64,000 bases of DNA from NCBI GenBank assembly GCA_950097015.1, contig CATNEN010000003.1, forward strand, positions 6,598,001-6,662,000, given 5' to 3'. Below the pieces are notes generated by a model that worked only from the letters and a program-made list of their open reading frames with translations, had not been told where the DNA came from and made no database searches. The DNA comes from Macrostomum hystrix. Its lineage: Eukaryota; Platyhelminthes; Macrostomidae. Positions within the stretch are counted from its first letter, which is position 1. The number at the start of each line of letters is the position of its first letter. Below, piece after piece: positions 24,322 to 35,939 of this stretch. A program made the translations under genes and the position numbers.

Positions 24322-27300
24322 TCATCCCGGATAATCCAGAGCGGATTGAAAGTGGCTGCCGATGCTGTTCCTGTTCGAGCTAACAGCGGCTTCGTCGTCA
24401 GATGAGCCGCTCGGTGGCTGAACCTGCAGCTGATAATTTGGCGGCGGCACCTGCGGCAGAGTCGGCGACGACTGGTGCTGCTGCTGCTGCTGCATCTTGA
24501 GAATCTGTTCCATCAGATGACGCAACTCCTGAACCTGCTGATCCAACGAAGTGAGTCGCTGCTCAACCCGATGCAGCTGAGGCTGCTGCTGTTTAGTATC
24601 GCCGGAGCTGTTAGACGATGGCTGAACAGCTTCGGCAGTTTCCGTGAAATTTCTGGCCCTATTAGCTTTGACCAGGCCAAGGTAAAGCTCGGCCCGTTTA
24701 GGTCTGAGGGCCACCGCCTGTACAGCCAGGAAGTAGACAAATTTGAGCACGATTGACTCTTTCCTGGCTCCTCGCAGACGACGGAGAACTGTGGCTCGAT
24801 GACGCGCCAGGCGGGTGTTTCTAAGAAATCGCGGCGCCCTCAGATGTCGCAGCAATAGTCCACCGGCCTGCAGGATGTTCAACGGTGGCGGCAGAGCCAG
24901 ACGACGTTGAAATTCTTCGACAGTGTAGTGACGACTGTAGTACCTGCGATGTTCATTGGTCATTTATGAGTCAGAGAATGGGTCAATGATGGGTCAGGAA
25001 GATTGAATCGAGAATACATCAAGGAATATGTAAGGAATCGGTTACGAATGGGGGTGAGTGGCAGAGTGGTTTAACACGTTTGCCTCTCGCACCAAAGTGC
25101 CTGAGCTCGATTCCGCGGCGAGGCCACATTTATCAAATACTGGGTCAAAGAAAGGGTCAAAGAATGGGTCAATGAATGGGTGAAAGAATGGGTCAAAGAT
25201 GGGTCAAGGATGAGTCAAGTATGGGTCAAAAACTGGGTCAAAGAAAGGGTAAAAAATGGGTCAATGAACGGGTCAAAGAATGGGTTTTAGAATGGGTTAA
25301 AGAATGGGTCAATGAATGGGTTAAAGAATGGGTCAATGAATGGGTTAATGAATGGGTCAAAGAGTGGGTCAATGAATGGGTCAAAGAGTGGGTCAAAGAA
25401 TTGGTCCACGAATGGGTCAATGAATGGGTCAATGAATGGGTCAAGGATGGGTCAAGGATGAGCCAAGGATGGGTCAATTGATGGGTCAATGAATGGGTCA
25501 ATGAATGGGTCAAGAAATGGTCAAGGAAGGATTAAGGATGGACTCATCCCTACTCACCACACGGAAGTGCTATTTCCATGGATCTGGTCCACAGTTTTGC
25601 TAAACAGCGCAATCAGCAGGTTCAACAGAAGCACATTGGTCACCAGAATGAACAAAAAGTTCAACGCTGTTGGCACCAATATTCGTCCAATCTCGTGCGG
25701 ACATCCCCCCTCTTCGCAGGCCAGTCCTTTGAGCTCTTCAACAAAGAACTCGCCGACCGTGATGTAGAAAGCCTTCTCGATCAGGTTGATCCAGACTCGT
25801 TGCATAGCCCAGCGACTGTTGTGAAGATCCTGGCAGGTTGTGTTTCCATCGGCCACCGGGGCGGCTTTCAACTGGAAGAAGCCGTTTGGATAGAGCAGCG
25901 ACTGCAGCGAGACGCCGAACGCGGCCATGAAGATGCCGAGTACAAGTAGGAAAGGCAGCAAATCGGTGACCAGCATTTCGCAGATCATGCGAATTTTTGG
26001 TCCGATAGCTTTGAAAATCACGGCGTAGAATAGTAGGCGACAGTACAGTAGGAACAGGCAGATGCAGTAGAGCACTCTGATCCAATAGTACCTGCTGTCA
26101 ACGAAGTCTGGTACACAGGAGAGCCGCTCAACCTGTACAGGTGGGATTTAAGTCATGTGTGCTTTTGCTGCGTGTCAGAGAAGATCGTCATGGGTGTCAG
26201 AGAAGATCGTCATGGGTGTCAGAGAAGATCGTTATGGGTGAGAGAAGATCATCATGGGTGTCAGAGAAGATCGTCATGGGTGTCAGAGAAGATCGTCATG
26301 GGTGTCAGAGAAGATCGTCGTGGGTGTCAGAGAAGATCGTCGTGGGTGTCAGAGAAGATCGTTATGGGTGTCAGAGAAGATCGTTATGGGTGTCAGAGAA
26401 GATCGTTATGGGTGTCAGAGAAGATCGTCATGGGTGTCAGAGAAGACCGTTATGGGTGTCAGAGAAGATCGTTATGGGTGTCAGAGAAGATCGTTATGGG
26501 TGTCAGAGAAGATCGTCGTGGGTGTCAGAGAAGATCGTCGTGGGTGCCAGAGAAGATCGTTATGAGTGTCAGAGAAGATCGTTATGGGTGTCAGAGAAGA
26601 TCGTTATGGGTGTCAGAGAAGATCGTCGTGGGTGTCAGAGAAGATCGTCGTGGGTGCCAGAGAAGCCGACAGCACAGCCGCAGCTATTGCGCGGCGCATC
26701 TGAAGGCTGCGTACGGCTGTTCAGTCCATGGACAGTGGGGACGCCACACCCACCCTTAATTACCCCAGCTGATGCTGGTACCCATTTAACAGCTGGGTGA
26801 ACTGAAGTAATGCAGAGTTCAATTGTCTGAAGTGTCACGAATTATACCAGGGGAATCGGGAATCGAACCCCCGACCTTCAAGTTGTGAGTCGGACGTTTT
26901 AACCACGAGGCTACAACCGCCGCAAGGATTGTAGGTTGTAGATTCTAGTGATTTCTAGCCAAGAAGAACAGCTGTCTCACCTCTTCTCCCGTAGTCAAAT
27001 CCAGTCCCAGCTTCGCAAAGAATCCCAGATAAAACAGTCCAATACTGGCCAGATCCATCACATTCCACATGTCGCCCAGGTACACCAGCACACTCTTGCA
27101 GTTCCGGCACTCGATCACTTCTTCGACAACTAGGCCGACGAACCAAACGGCAATGACAGTATCCAGGCGGTTTAGTCGCGAATGGAAGTGAAACAGCACA
27201 GTGCCAGTTAAGAGGGCCAAGAGCACCAGGTGGGACAGCAGGTGGTACTGAAACTTGACAGACGGTGAGCAGAGAAACTGGCAAAGTCGGACAACCGCTC

Positions 27301-30300
27301 GACGTACATCCGACCAGTTGTTGTTGCACGTGTCCTCGCAGTGATCGAGCTCGTCTAGCAGCTCTTCGAGGGCGTTGTTGGCGCTTCGATCGTCCAGGAT
27401 GCGACTGTTGACTCGACCGCCACTGCCGCCGCCGCCGCTCTCGGCCGAATGACGATGATCTCGATGATGATGCGGATGCCGGTGGCTGCCCAGGTTGCCG
27501 CGCGAACCACTGATGGACGGCGGATCCTCTTCGTTGCCAGCTTCGTCGTCAGAGACTTCTTCGTCGTCGATCGGTTTGAAAACTTTCTCTTCTTGCTTGT
27601 GTTGCTGATTCTGATGACGAAATGGAAAGTCGGTTATTTTAGAAAATCCTTTTGAACGAGAGAATCCCACAGAATGAAACATTGGGCCCACTAACCTCAG
27701 CCTCCGTCTCCGTCACCGTATCGACGTTCTGTCGCCGAAGTCGCTCCTCTTTCTGATGACGCCGATGCTTCATCCATAGCTCTTTGTTCTCCGCAGCCGC
27801 AGCCGCCGCAGCTCCTAGTCGACGCTCTCGTCGCTGTTCCTGACGTCGCCTGTCCAGCTTGACTACGGCGTAGAACGTCAGGACGTTCAACAGAGGCAGC
27901 AGACCAACAGCGATCAATAACTGTCTGTTGAGCGCACAAGCCGGTGTTCTCATCTTGTCCGGCCCTATCGACTCAAAATAATCGCCAAACCAGTCTTTGT
28001 CTAGAGCATCCTGGCAGCAGGCCAATGATAGAAAGTTGCCGCACTTGGCCACTGCGGCCAGGGAGACGACGCTGTGATTGCCGAACGGGGTTAGCTTGTA
28101 CCGGATGAAGTCGCACGTTACCGTCTTTCGTCTTGAGCGATCATTGATGAACACCTCCTGCAGCGCCGCCTTCAACAGCTGCTCCATGGAGTCGGCTCGT
28201 TCTTCCAGGCCTTCGCGAACACCCGTGGTGATGATTGACAGCTGACAGAGGCTGCGAAGCACTTTGACAGCGTACAGGCCCAACGGAATCGTGTCGAACT
28301 GTCGCATGCAGAGGTTCAGAAAGCTGCGCTGATACCTGCGGATATTTTTCCTTTTTTTATTTGGCTCCATAGTTGCGAATCGCTCTACTGTAAGTAGGCT
28401 AGTTAGTTTAATTGAATCGTCTCATTGAACGATAGGCACTAGAACACTCAACTAGATTAGGGGGAGATTTATTAGCCAACGTCAGTGTCTGCAGGATGTG
28501 AATCACCAATCAATAATTTGATCGTCGATATACTCGTAGAAATGAGAAATTACGGAAGTCGTGTCAATAAATCTAATCCACACAAATGACTTACTAGAAA
28601 GTCTGTACGAGAAAACAGAACCATTGTTATGTGAGTTTCACATTAGCCAACATTGTAAATATTGACTTGATCGGCGGAGTGCTTTCGGCGTGTTTATCAG
28701 ACTCATCAAAGACCAGACCTGATCAAATAGCCATTTGATCTGGCAGTGGAGAATGAACCTGCTATTTGACTTCTGGTATTAAACTACGAGGCTGTCCTTT
28801 TGTGCAGCTATTATGCTCAGAAAATATTAAAGGACTCGACAATATTGTTTATACTCACTACTCCCCTGTCTCATACCCTGACTTATTTCTCCCGTATCCC
28901 ATCTCTCCCGTGTCTCATCTTTCCCGTGTCTCATCTCTCCCCTGTCTCATCTCTCCCCTGTCTCATCTCTCCCCGGTCTTATCTCTCCCGTGTCTCATCT
29001 CTCCCCTGTCTTATCTCTCCCCTGTCTCATCTCTCCCCTGTCTCATCTCTCCCCTGTCTCATCTCTCCCGTGTCTTTACCTTCGATTATGTGTAGATGTC
29101 AGGGATCTATCTAAACGAAACAATTCAGTGTGAAAGTCGATCTAAGTTATGTGGCAATAATTAGGCCATAGTTCTCAAATTCAAAATAGAAAATCCCTCT
29201 AACTCACTTCCCAGTGACGACTGTGTACACAATGTACGTTCTTATCGGATTGAGAAAGATTCTAAACTGGTTGACCTGGCACAGCCTGACATCGGGTTCG
29301 GCAGTTTCAATGCCAGTTAGCTTGGCTAGGAAAGCTTGCAGACTGCGCCAGAATGAGGCCTCGTCAATGAAGTCCAGTTGCTCTCGGACGTATGTCCACA
29401 CGCCCTGGCCATTCTCTTCGCACTCTTTGTACAGGGTGAACAGGTAGTTTCGCTCAATTCGTTGCGTAATGTCCACCGGTGTGACGTCGCCCATGACGTG
29501 CATGAGGACTTGCATCAGGTCGAAGTTCTCGTCGATGTAGGCCTTCTTAATAAAGAGCTCCATGAATTTCTGACCAGATTCGCCCTCCATCAGCTTTCTG
29601 CTCAGGCAGAATTCCGGCATTTGACGCATTAGTTCGAGAAATTTCTTCAGATTCTGCTCGTTGATGCAATCCTCCAGTGCTTTGATGCTGAAGGCCTGGC
29701 GAACTGTCTCGCTGGTGTGATGCCGTTGAATAAGACCCAGCCGTCTGAGCTCCTGAATGATGAGCAGGAAGCTGCGGCCTGTGTTGTCAATCATCTTGAG
29801 CATCTCGAAGACGTCACGAACCAAGCAGGGCTGAGCCTTGGGCGATCCAGTTTGCTGAGGCTCTTCGCGATCCGGACAGGCGTTTTTCACGTCGTCCGGA
29901 CGACGAAAAATTCGCACCAATTTAAACTGGAAGATTCGGTGCAGCAGCAGCGCATTGTTGCTCTCCAGAAGCAGGTCAAGGGGCCGAATCTGAAATAATT
30001 TGCGTCATTTTAATTGCGTCATTTACAGTGGAACAAACAATTTTAACTGCGAAGTCACCGAGTGAATGCATGCCCAGCTGGCCTGCATCTGGCGCTGCTT
30101 GGTCTGTTTCCTCTCTGACCAGCTCGCGACCTCACCGGCCGCGCGCGTACTTTGAATGGGCTTTCTCTCCCCCGTCAGGGATGATTCATCACCTCTCTGT
30201 CCCGCGGTGGTCCTTCTTTGTTCCCTCGTTCTCTCGTCTGACGTCAGCCATAACATGTTTCATCTCACGTGACTGAGAACGCGGCCTCACCGCGTAATCG

Positions 30301-33010
30301 AGCTCAGGAACCTTGGTCTCTTTATTCGTCTTTAAAGTACACTGAAACATGTTTTCTGCACTGGGTGCTTAAATTATGAGCCAGGACCTACTTTGGAGTG
30401 ACGTTTGCGTGCCACTGACGTCAGTTGCTATTTTTAGATACCACGTGATTCAATCACGTGCTTTCTAGCTTAGCGCTGGGGGGAGGCCCTCGACTATGAA
30501 AAAGCACCACTTCTCTCACCCTCCTCACTGCACTGGTCGTCGTTATGTTTCTAGGCTGGGCCCCAAATAGATGTGGTCTCTTAACACATGCTTCTATCCT
30601 AATATTTCACCTACCTCTTTGAAGTCCGAATCGTACAAGCTGACCGAATGTCTCAGCAGGAACAGTACCGACTCGTTGAGCTCTCGTTCCACGCAGGCGT
30701 GCATCAGCGTTCGGCCGTCCGAGTCGCGCGAACCGAAGTGTCTGACGGACCAATCCGGCTCTGCCTGTAGCAGAATTTCTGCAGTTTCTGTACTCTCTAC
30801 TAGAAGAGCTCGATCGATTGGAGCTTGATTGGCGTCGTCCAGAACTGCCGCCTTTGCGCCGTGTTCCAGCAGCAGAAGCACCGTCTTCTTGCAGACCATT
30901 GTTAGTCGACCCGACGCGTAGTGAAGCGGAGTGCGACCTCTGCGAGTTGGTTTTTTAATTTAACATGTCTAGATTATCTTTGAAAAATGTTTATGACGTC
31001 GGTTCAAAGGTGGTCCATAGGTGTTTATTGGCGTACATAGGTGTCCATATTTCCTGGAGGGCTGTTGGAAATGGCACATCATTTGGTGACACTAGACCCG
31101 CAGCCAGCGAGGAGGCAATTCTGCCCACTTCGCTGACTCCTGAGCACACACGCACACAGATACCGTGAGGAGGCACACGCTCACACAGGTGTGTACATCT
31201 GCCCTGACTTTCTCATCGTCAGGCAGTGTACACTCTCACTGTGCCTTGGAGGTTGGCCCTCAAAGGCCTAAATTGCATGACAAGCCCCCAAGCCTTCTCT
31301 CCTCGGCTGCGCCCCAAATTAATGTGGCCTCGCCGCGGAATCGAGCTCAGGGACCTTGATACCTGAGTCGTAACCTATCTGCCACCCAACCATAGTTAAT
31401 TAATTTCTAGGAAACGTGTCTCAATTACTTTCTGATGAGAGTTCCTAACATCTTTCCCAAATGAAATCAATTTTTAATTTACACCGTCTGTCTAGTCTTC
31501 TTTTCAGATTGAAATGAGTCTAAACGAAATTAATCTATCACACCTGGGACTAATTCCCATATTGGGATTTAACGCCCAAGAAAGATTGAATCTCAAATCC
31601 TAAATTAATGACGACTCTGCAAATCCTATTTCAACTAGTATAGGTTGTCGGTTTTAGCCTAATGGTTCGACCATCGCTCGTAGACCATCGACCATAGACT
31701 ATTGACAGACCTTTTTGACATCTTCAGCTGTTGACTCAAGGACAAAGCCAAAAAACTGGCTGTTTGACTTACAAGAATAGACAAGAGGCACTTCTTATGG
31801 GACTGAAATTCGAAATCTGGAGGCATTGCTTGACACTGTAAAGTGCAAAAGATGATCAGCAGCAAAGGGGATCGGGTCAAACTGCCTGATGGATTAATCA
31901 ACGATTTGTTTGCGAAGCAATTTTTGGCTCTGTTGACTGATGGGATGGAATGGAAGAGCAAAAATACATCAAACGTAGAGTTCAAGGATAGAATAAACAT
32001 ACTGTACTAGAAATTTGTTTAAGCATGAGTTTGAAATTATTCACGAACTCGTATATTTTATTCCGTTGACAATATTTAAATCTGTTGAAAATCATCTACT
32101 TCATTAACAAAGGATAAATTCGTTAAATATGCTTAAATAGTCATCAAGAGTGTTAACTATAACTCCTTCCTTTAAATATGAAAAAAAATTTAAAATAACT
32201 ACGGGAAAATCGTTAACTATGGCTAATTACGTTAACTTTAGTAAATCCGTTAATTGAGGGTAAATACTTAAATTATGGATAAAACCGTTAACTATAGATA
32301 TAAACGTTAACTATGGATATAACCGTTAGCTATAGATATAAACGTTAACTTTGGATATAACCGTTAGCTATGGATATAACCGTTAACTATAGACATAAAC
32401 GTTAACTATAGGAAAATCCTTTAACTACGCGAAAATCGTTAATAATGGATAAATCCGTTAAGTATGGGTAAATCCGTTAACTATGGGTAAATCCGTTAAC
32501 TATGGGTAAATCCGTTAACTATAGGAAAATCCTTTAACTACGCGAAAATCCGTTAACTATGGGTAAATCTGTTAATCATGAGTAACTCTGTGACTATGAC
32601 TACACATAGACATCAAATGTATTAACCAACATGGTTAATTACTGTAGCTTAGGTAAATCCGTTAATTGTGGGCAAATCCACATAACTATGGATCATTCCG
32701 TAAACTTAAGTACACAGCCATTAGTAGAATATCAAGATTATCTCAACGTTCCCCAATTTGAACAGGGAATTGTTACCATGGCAACCGCTATAGCTCACTT
32801 CTTATCAGTCACATTGGGATCAGCTCCCCGTTCCACCAGCAGGTACTCCAGCAGTTGGTTGCGGCTGTGCAACGCCAGAATGTGCAGACCGCGACGTCCG
32901 CAATTGCCGCACAGGGGTCCGTCGACTCCGACGTCCTTCAACACGGCGTCGATTTCAGCTCGACTGCCGGACACAAAATTTGCAGCTCGTCGCTCGCAAT
33001 TGTTGGCCAT
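24322..33010 (-). CDS. TRPM-type cation channel with N-terminal ankyrin repeats (7 exons seen)
   Basis: Exons are 33010-32799, 30939-30615, 29989-29208, 28335-27696, 27610-26981, 26132-25558 and 24943-24322; all junctions keep frame (1261 residues). Residues 1-180 contain ankyrin repeats (for example KGRTPLHYAS joined across exons 1 and 2, then LLLLEHGA). From about residue 440 the protein is TRPM-like: a pre-S1 helical region, S1-S4 in exon 5 (GDMWNVMDLASIGLFYLGF), S5, pore (FYITVGEFFVEELKG) and S6 (NVLLLNLLIALFSKTVDQ) in exon 6, and a TRP box with LPPPLNIL in exon 7, followed by a C-terminal coiled coil (RLTSLDQQVQELRHLMEQ). A plasma-membrane or organellar cation channel is inferred. The LSDAT/MHR module of classical TRPMs is not visible. 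An AG lies directly before the ATG, so exon 1 could instead be internal and more exons may lie upstream. Introns 1, 3, 5 and 6 carry tandem arrays. Confidence 0.85.
24963..25530 (-). repeat. 12 bp GAATGGGTCAAT array, TRPM-like intron 6
   Basis: 12 bp units GAATGGGTCAAT and GAATGGGTCAAA fill the intron between 24944 and 25557. Interrupted by a SINE-A head at about 25053-25131. Confidence 0.95.
25053..25131 (+). mobile_element. SINE-A head inserted in a minisatellite
   Basis: Only the tRNA-like head is present: A box TGGCAGAGTGG, then TTTGCCTCTCGCACCAAAG and the B box region AGCTCGATTCC. It is flanked on both sides by GGGTCAA-type array units. Confidence 0.85.
26165..26665 (-). repeat. 22 bp array, TRPM-like intron 5
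   Basis: About 23 copies of a 22 bp unit containing GTCAGAGAAGATCGTCATGG, with GTTATGG and GTCGTGG variants in blocks. Starts about 30 bp from the exon 6 acceptor. Confidence 0.97.
26690..26922 (-). mobile_element. SINE-C: tRNA-derived element in TRPM-like intron 5
   Basis: Minus-strand head with A box TAGCCTCGTGG (26913-26903) and a perfect B box GGTTCGATTCC (26869-26859), then a body with CCCAGCTGTTAAATGGGTAC and CAGCATCAGCTGGGG. Lies directly beside the 22 bp array. It is distinct from SINE-A and SINE-B. Confidence 0.75.
28860..29085 (-). repeat. GTCTCATCTCT minisatellite 3, TRPM-like intron 3
   Basis: 16 bp units CTCTCCCCTGTCTCAT, the same family as the FoxQ2-A intron arrays 23 kb away. 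Here the purine strand is sense. Confidence 0.95.
30239..30460. promoter_or_regulatory. Cluster of CRE and E-box palindromes in TRPM-like intron 2
   Basis: Two perfect TGACGTCA sites (30239-30246, 30416-30423) and three CACGTG E-boxes (30266-30271, and both arms of the inverted repeat CACGTGATT/AATCACGTG at 30442-30460). They lie in GC-richer sequence than most introns here. Binding sites for CREB/ATF and bHLH factors are known for these motifs; function here is inferred. Confidence 0.4.
30279..30322 (-). mobile_element. SINE-A head fragment
   Basis: Minus strand reads ACCAAGGTTCCTGAGCTCGA then TTACGCGGTGAGGCC, matching the B-box region of SINE-A. No body remains. Confidence 0.65.
31095..31390 (-). 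mobile_element. SINE-A, near full-length copy in TRPM-like intron 1
   Basis: Minus-strand head GGGTGGCAGATAGG with AGCTCGATTCC B box, body (GGCGCAGCCGAGGAGAGAAG, CCAACCTCCAAGGCACAGTG, ACGATGAGAAAGTCAGGGCA) and 3' part (CAGGAGTCAGCGAAGTGGGC, GCCTCCTCGCTGGCTGCG). Aligns with the copy at 47392-47690 except for an extra 20-30 bp around CACACCTGTGTGAGCGTG. Confidence 0.9.
32200..32600 (-). repeat. Degenerate CCGTTAACTATGGGTAAAT array, TRPM-like intron 1
   Basis: Units of about 18-20 bp, CCGTTAACTATGGGTAAAT, diverged; contains many TTAA and GTTAAC words. The sense strand has no strong base skew. Confidence 0.88.
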
Positions 33011-35039
33011 CTAATGAAAAATTATTCCCCCAATATAGTTAAACTGAATAAGAGCGTGTAATGAAGTATTGTAACTGCTGTTTGAGTCTGTAGAATTTAT
33101 AATTTGCTGTGTATATAAATATACACGTATTTCAGCAGCACACACACACACTTGGGGCAGGTAACCCGAAAGAAAGCACAGCGATTCGCTTGACCAATCA
33201 AATGTCAGCAGCTAATGTAGGGCATTTTTGTAAACCTACCCGATTATATTCTCGTACCTGCAGGGGACCCGGTTAAATATTAGTGAGTACGTTATTATCT
33301 TCAGCTGTTTAATTCATTCTCAATTTCAGCCTAATTTCTCACCTAAAAGCTGCTGCTATTTTATTATATTATGACCAAACAGGAAAGAGCGATTAATTAA
33401 CGCTGGTGTATATTGTGAGTTTACTACTCAACGTTTGTGTGTTCGTATAATAACGAAGAACGAATCAAAAGTATATACATAAAAATGCTTTGACCATTTA
33501 ATTATACGATTAGTTTAATCAGAAGATCAAATCAACGGAATGACAAATGAGGTCAATTATTCCTGATAAGGCAGTTGTCTTAGTTTAGACGGTATTTTAA
33601 TCTGTCAAAGGAACTGTAGTTTTTCTACACACACACACAGCGCAAACTGATAAGACTTATACGAGAATTTGTTTGAATGATTCTTTGATTTTAATTAAAT
33701 CCTACAAAGGCTGCAAATCAATAAAACCGAGAACAGTATCACCAATATAAAACTGTCAAGCCTTTGTACTTTAACCATTAACCCGCTAGCTAGGAACACA
33801 GTAAGTTTGCATGATTATATTCAGCAAAACGTTGGGGCAACGTTTCCAGTACGTAGCAAACACTTCAGAGTGATAACTCTGTGTAGCCTATTAGTTAAAC
33901 AATTTTGTTTGAATCAGTCGTCCAATTGTTAACCAATCGCCATCAAAAGTCTGAATAATGGCTCAAATTTTCCACTCTATCCGATGAGACAACTTTCAGA
34001 ATCACAAAACATCGGCATCGTCGAGATAGTCAACGATTCTTGACGGAGTGTCTGGTGGCAAAAAGCATCAATTTTTGTTATAATGATATGATTTGCAATG
34101 TTAGTTGCCCGTGTCACCAGGGTCTTCACCAATATTCGCTGAATATCTCGACGGGACCTTGTAAAGTGCACTTCATTAAAATGCCTGTAACTAGTACTTT
34201 GTACTTTTAGAGACGTTCAGAAAAGTACAAAAGAACTTTTATACGTCCAGGAAAATTTAAATGTACTTTTGAACGTTTTCAAAAACGAAAAATGTACTTT
34301 TATATGATGCTAATAGTGCAGACGTTGCATCTTTGAAGAAAAAATAACAAAAACAAAATACTAAATAGCCATATCTTTGATTGACACCTGTGTACTATTT
34401 ATTCCGGGATAACAAAGTTTTCAAATTTTGCATTTCTTTGATTAATTTAAGCTAAGCATTAACAGCACGGAGAAATAGAATGTGATTGAACATGTCAAAG
34501 TTAGACATAAACAATGACTCGAAATTTGAGAGCGTAGCTTCTAAAAGCATTTTTTTCGTTTTCTCTACATTAAAAAGCAAACAAACAACAATAGCATAAA
34601 CAACAACAGCAACAAACAAGCAAACAAACAAACTGTGACTAAAAATGATAACTAGCCGGGTGCAGAGAATAGCATAGACAATAGCCCATAGGAGCAGGCT
34701 ACAATATTCAGAAGAAAAAATTATACAGGATCTTATTTTCTGCGAAAACCATTGACACCACAACAATTTAATTATTCTCTAACAAAACTCTAACCTTATT
34801 AATTAAAAAGTTAAAATAAAAAAATTCGACAGGTTATTAAACTTTATTAATAAATTAATAAACTGACAGAGTTACATTGTGCATACTTTTTGGCACACAC
34901 ATAAACACACATTACATTAGCAGATACATTGTTTGATGTGTAACACCGACATTTTAGAACATCAAGATTGATACCTTTATTAATGCTTGAATAGTGATTA
35001 ATAGTAGTCTAGAGTCTGTAGATGAATTAAACAGCCGTA
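33011..35039. other. Spacer upstream of the TRPM-like gene
   Basis: No confident exon seen, although 5' exons of the TRPM-like gene could lie here. Holds a CACACA tract near 33140, CAAACA-type simple sequence near 34575-34635 and the inverted repeat at 33996-34156. Confidence 0.5.
33996..34156. repeat. Imperfect foldback with TGAATATCTCGACG (copies 2 and 3)
   Basis: Left arm CGTCGAGATAGTCAACGATT... at 34019-34062 pairs with the right arm at 34108-34153 ending TGAATATCTCGACG. The arms are about 45 bp, roughly two-thirds matching, around an AT-rich loop. The left arm, reversed, matches 22885-22950 better than its own partner. Confidence 0.6.
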
Positions 35040-35875
35040 AGGGTTATAGAGTCAAAAGGTTCATTATCATTTGGGACAAAGGGACATAAGGATCATTAAG
35101 TCATTAGGGTCATAGAGTCATTGTGGTCATCGAGGTTCTAAGGTCATAGAGTCATTAGGGTCATAGAGTCATTAGGGTAATATAGTCATTAGAGCCATAG
35201 AGTCATTAGAGTTATAGTCATTATGGTCATAGATGAATTAGGGTCATTTATTAATTAGGGTTAGAGAGTCATTTGAGTCGTTAGGGTCATAGAGTCATTA
35301 GGGTTAGAGAGTCATTAGGGACACAGAGTCATTAGGGTCATAGAGTCATTAGGGTCATAGAGTCATTAGGGTTAGAGAGCCATTAGGGACATAGAGTCAT
35401 AAGGGCAATAGAGTCGTTAGGGCCATAGAGTCATAGAGTCATTAAGGTCATAGAGTCATTATGGTCATAGAGCAATTAGTTTAATAGAGTCCTTAGGGTT
35501 AGAGAGCCATTAGGATCATAGAGTCATTAGGGTCATAGAGTCATTAGGGTCATAGAGTCATTAGGGTCATAGAGTCATTAGGGTCATAGAGTCATTAGGG
35601 TCATAGAGTCATTAGGGTCATAGAGCAATTAGTTTAATAGAGTCCTTAGGGTTAGAGAGTCATTAGGGACACAGAGTCATTAGGGTCATAGAGTCATTAG
35701 GGTCATAGAGTCATTAGGGTCATAGAGTCATTAGGGTCATAGAGCAATTAGTTTAATAGAGTCCTTAGGGTTAGAGAGCCATTAGGATCATAGAGTCATT
35801 AGGGTCATAGAGTCATTAGGGTCATAGAGTCATTAGGGTCATAGAGTCATTATGGTCAGAGAGCCATTAGGGCCA
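35040..35875. repeat. 17 bp array in the UGGT 3' flank
   Basis: 17 bp unit GGGTCATAGAGTCATTA. A longer block with GAGCAATTAGTTTAATAGAG recurs at about 35470, 35623 and 35742. Ends some 65 bp from the UGGT stop codon, so it may lie in the 3' UTR. Confidence 0.96.
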
Positions 35876-35939
35876 GAGAACCAGAAAAAGATTCAAAGAC
35901 GATTAAAAAAGCGCAATAAAAAACTGCTCAGAACTATTC

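Noticed and set aside
23700-24383. 227 aa plus-strand frame of EETAEETAQ repeats and three overlapping minus frames of about 200-240 aa
   Set aside because: Open in several frames at once because array unit lengths are multiples of three; no start context, domain or splice support; overlaps the TRPM-like last exon.
26850-26922. Possible tRNA gene on the minus strand
   Set aside because: A and B boxes are good, but it continues into a SINE body and I could not fold a clean cloverleaf; called SINE-C.
33977-34171. 64 aa minus frame (RRDIQRIL)
   Set aside because: Lies in the dispersed foldback repeat; no domain recognised, though a retroelement remnant cannot be excluded.
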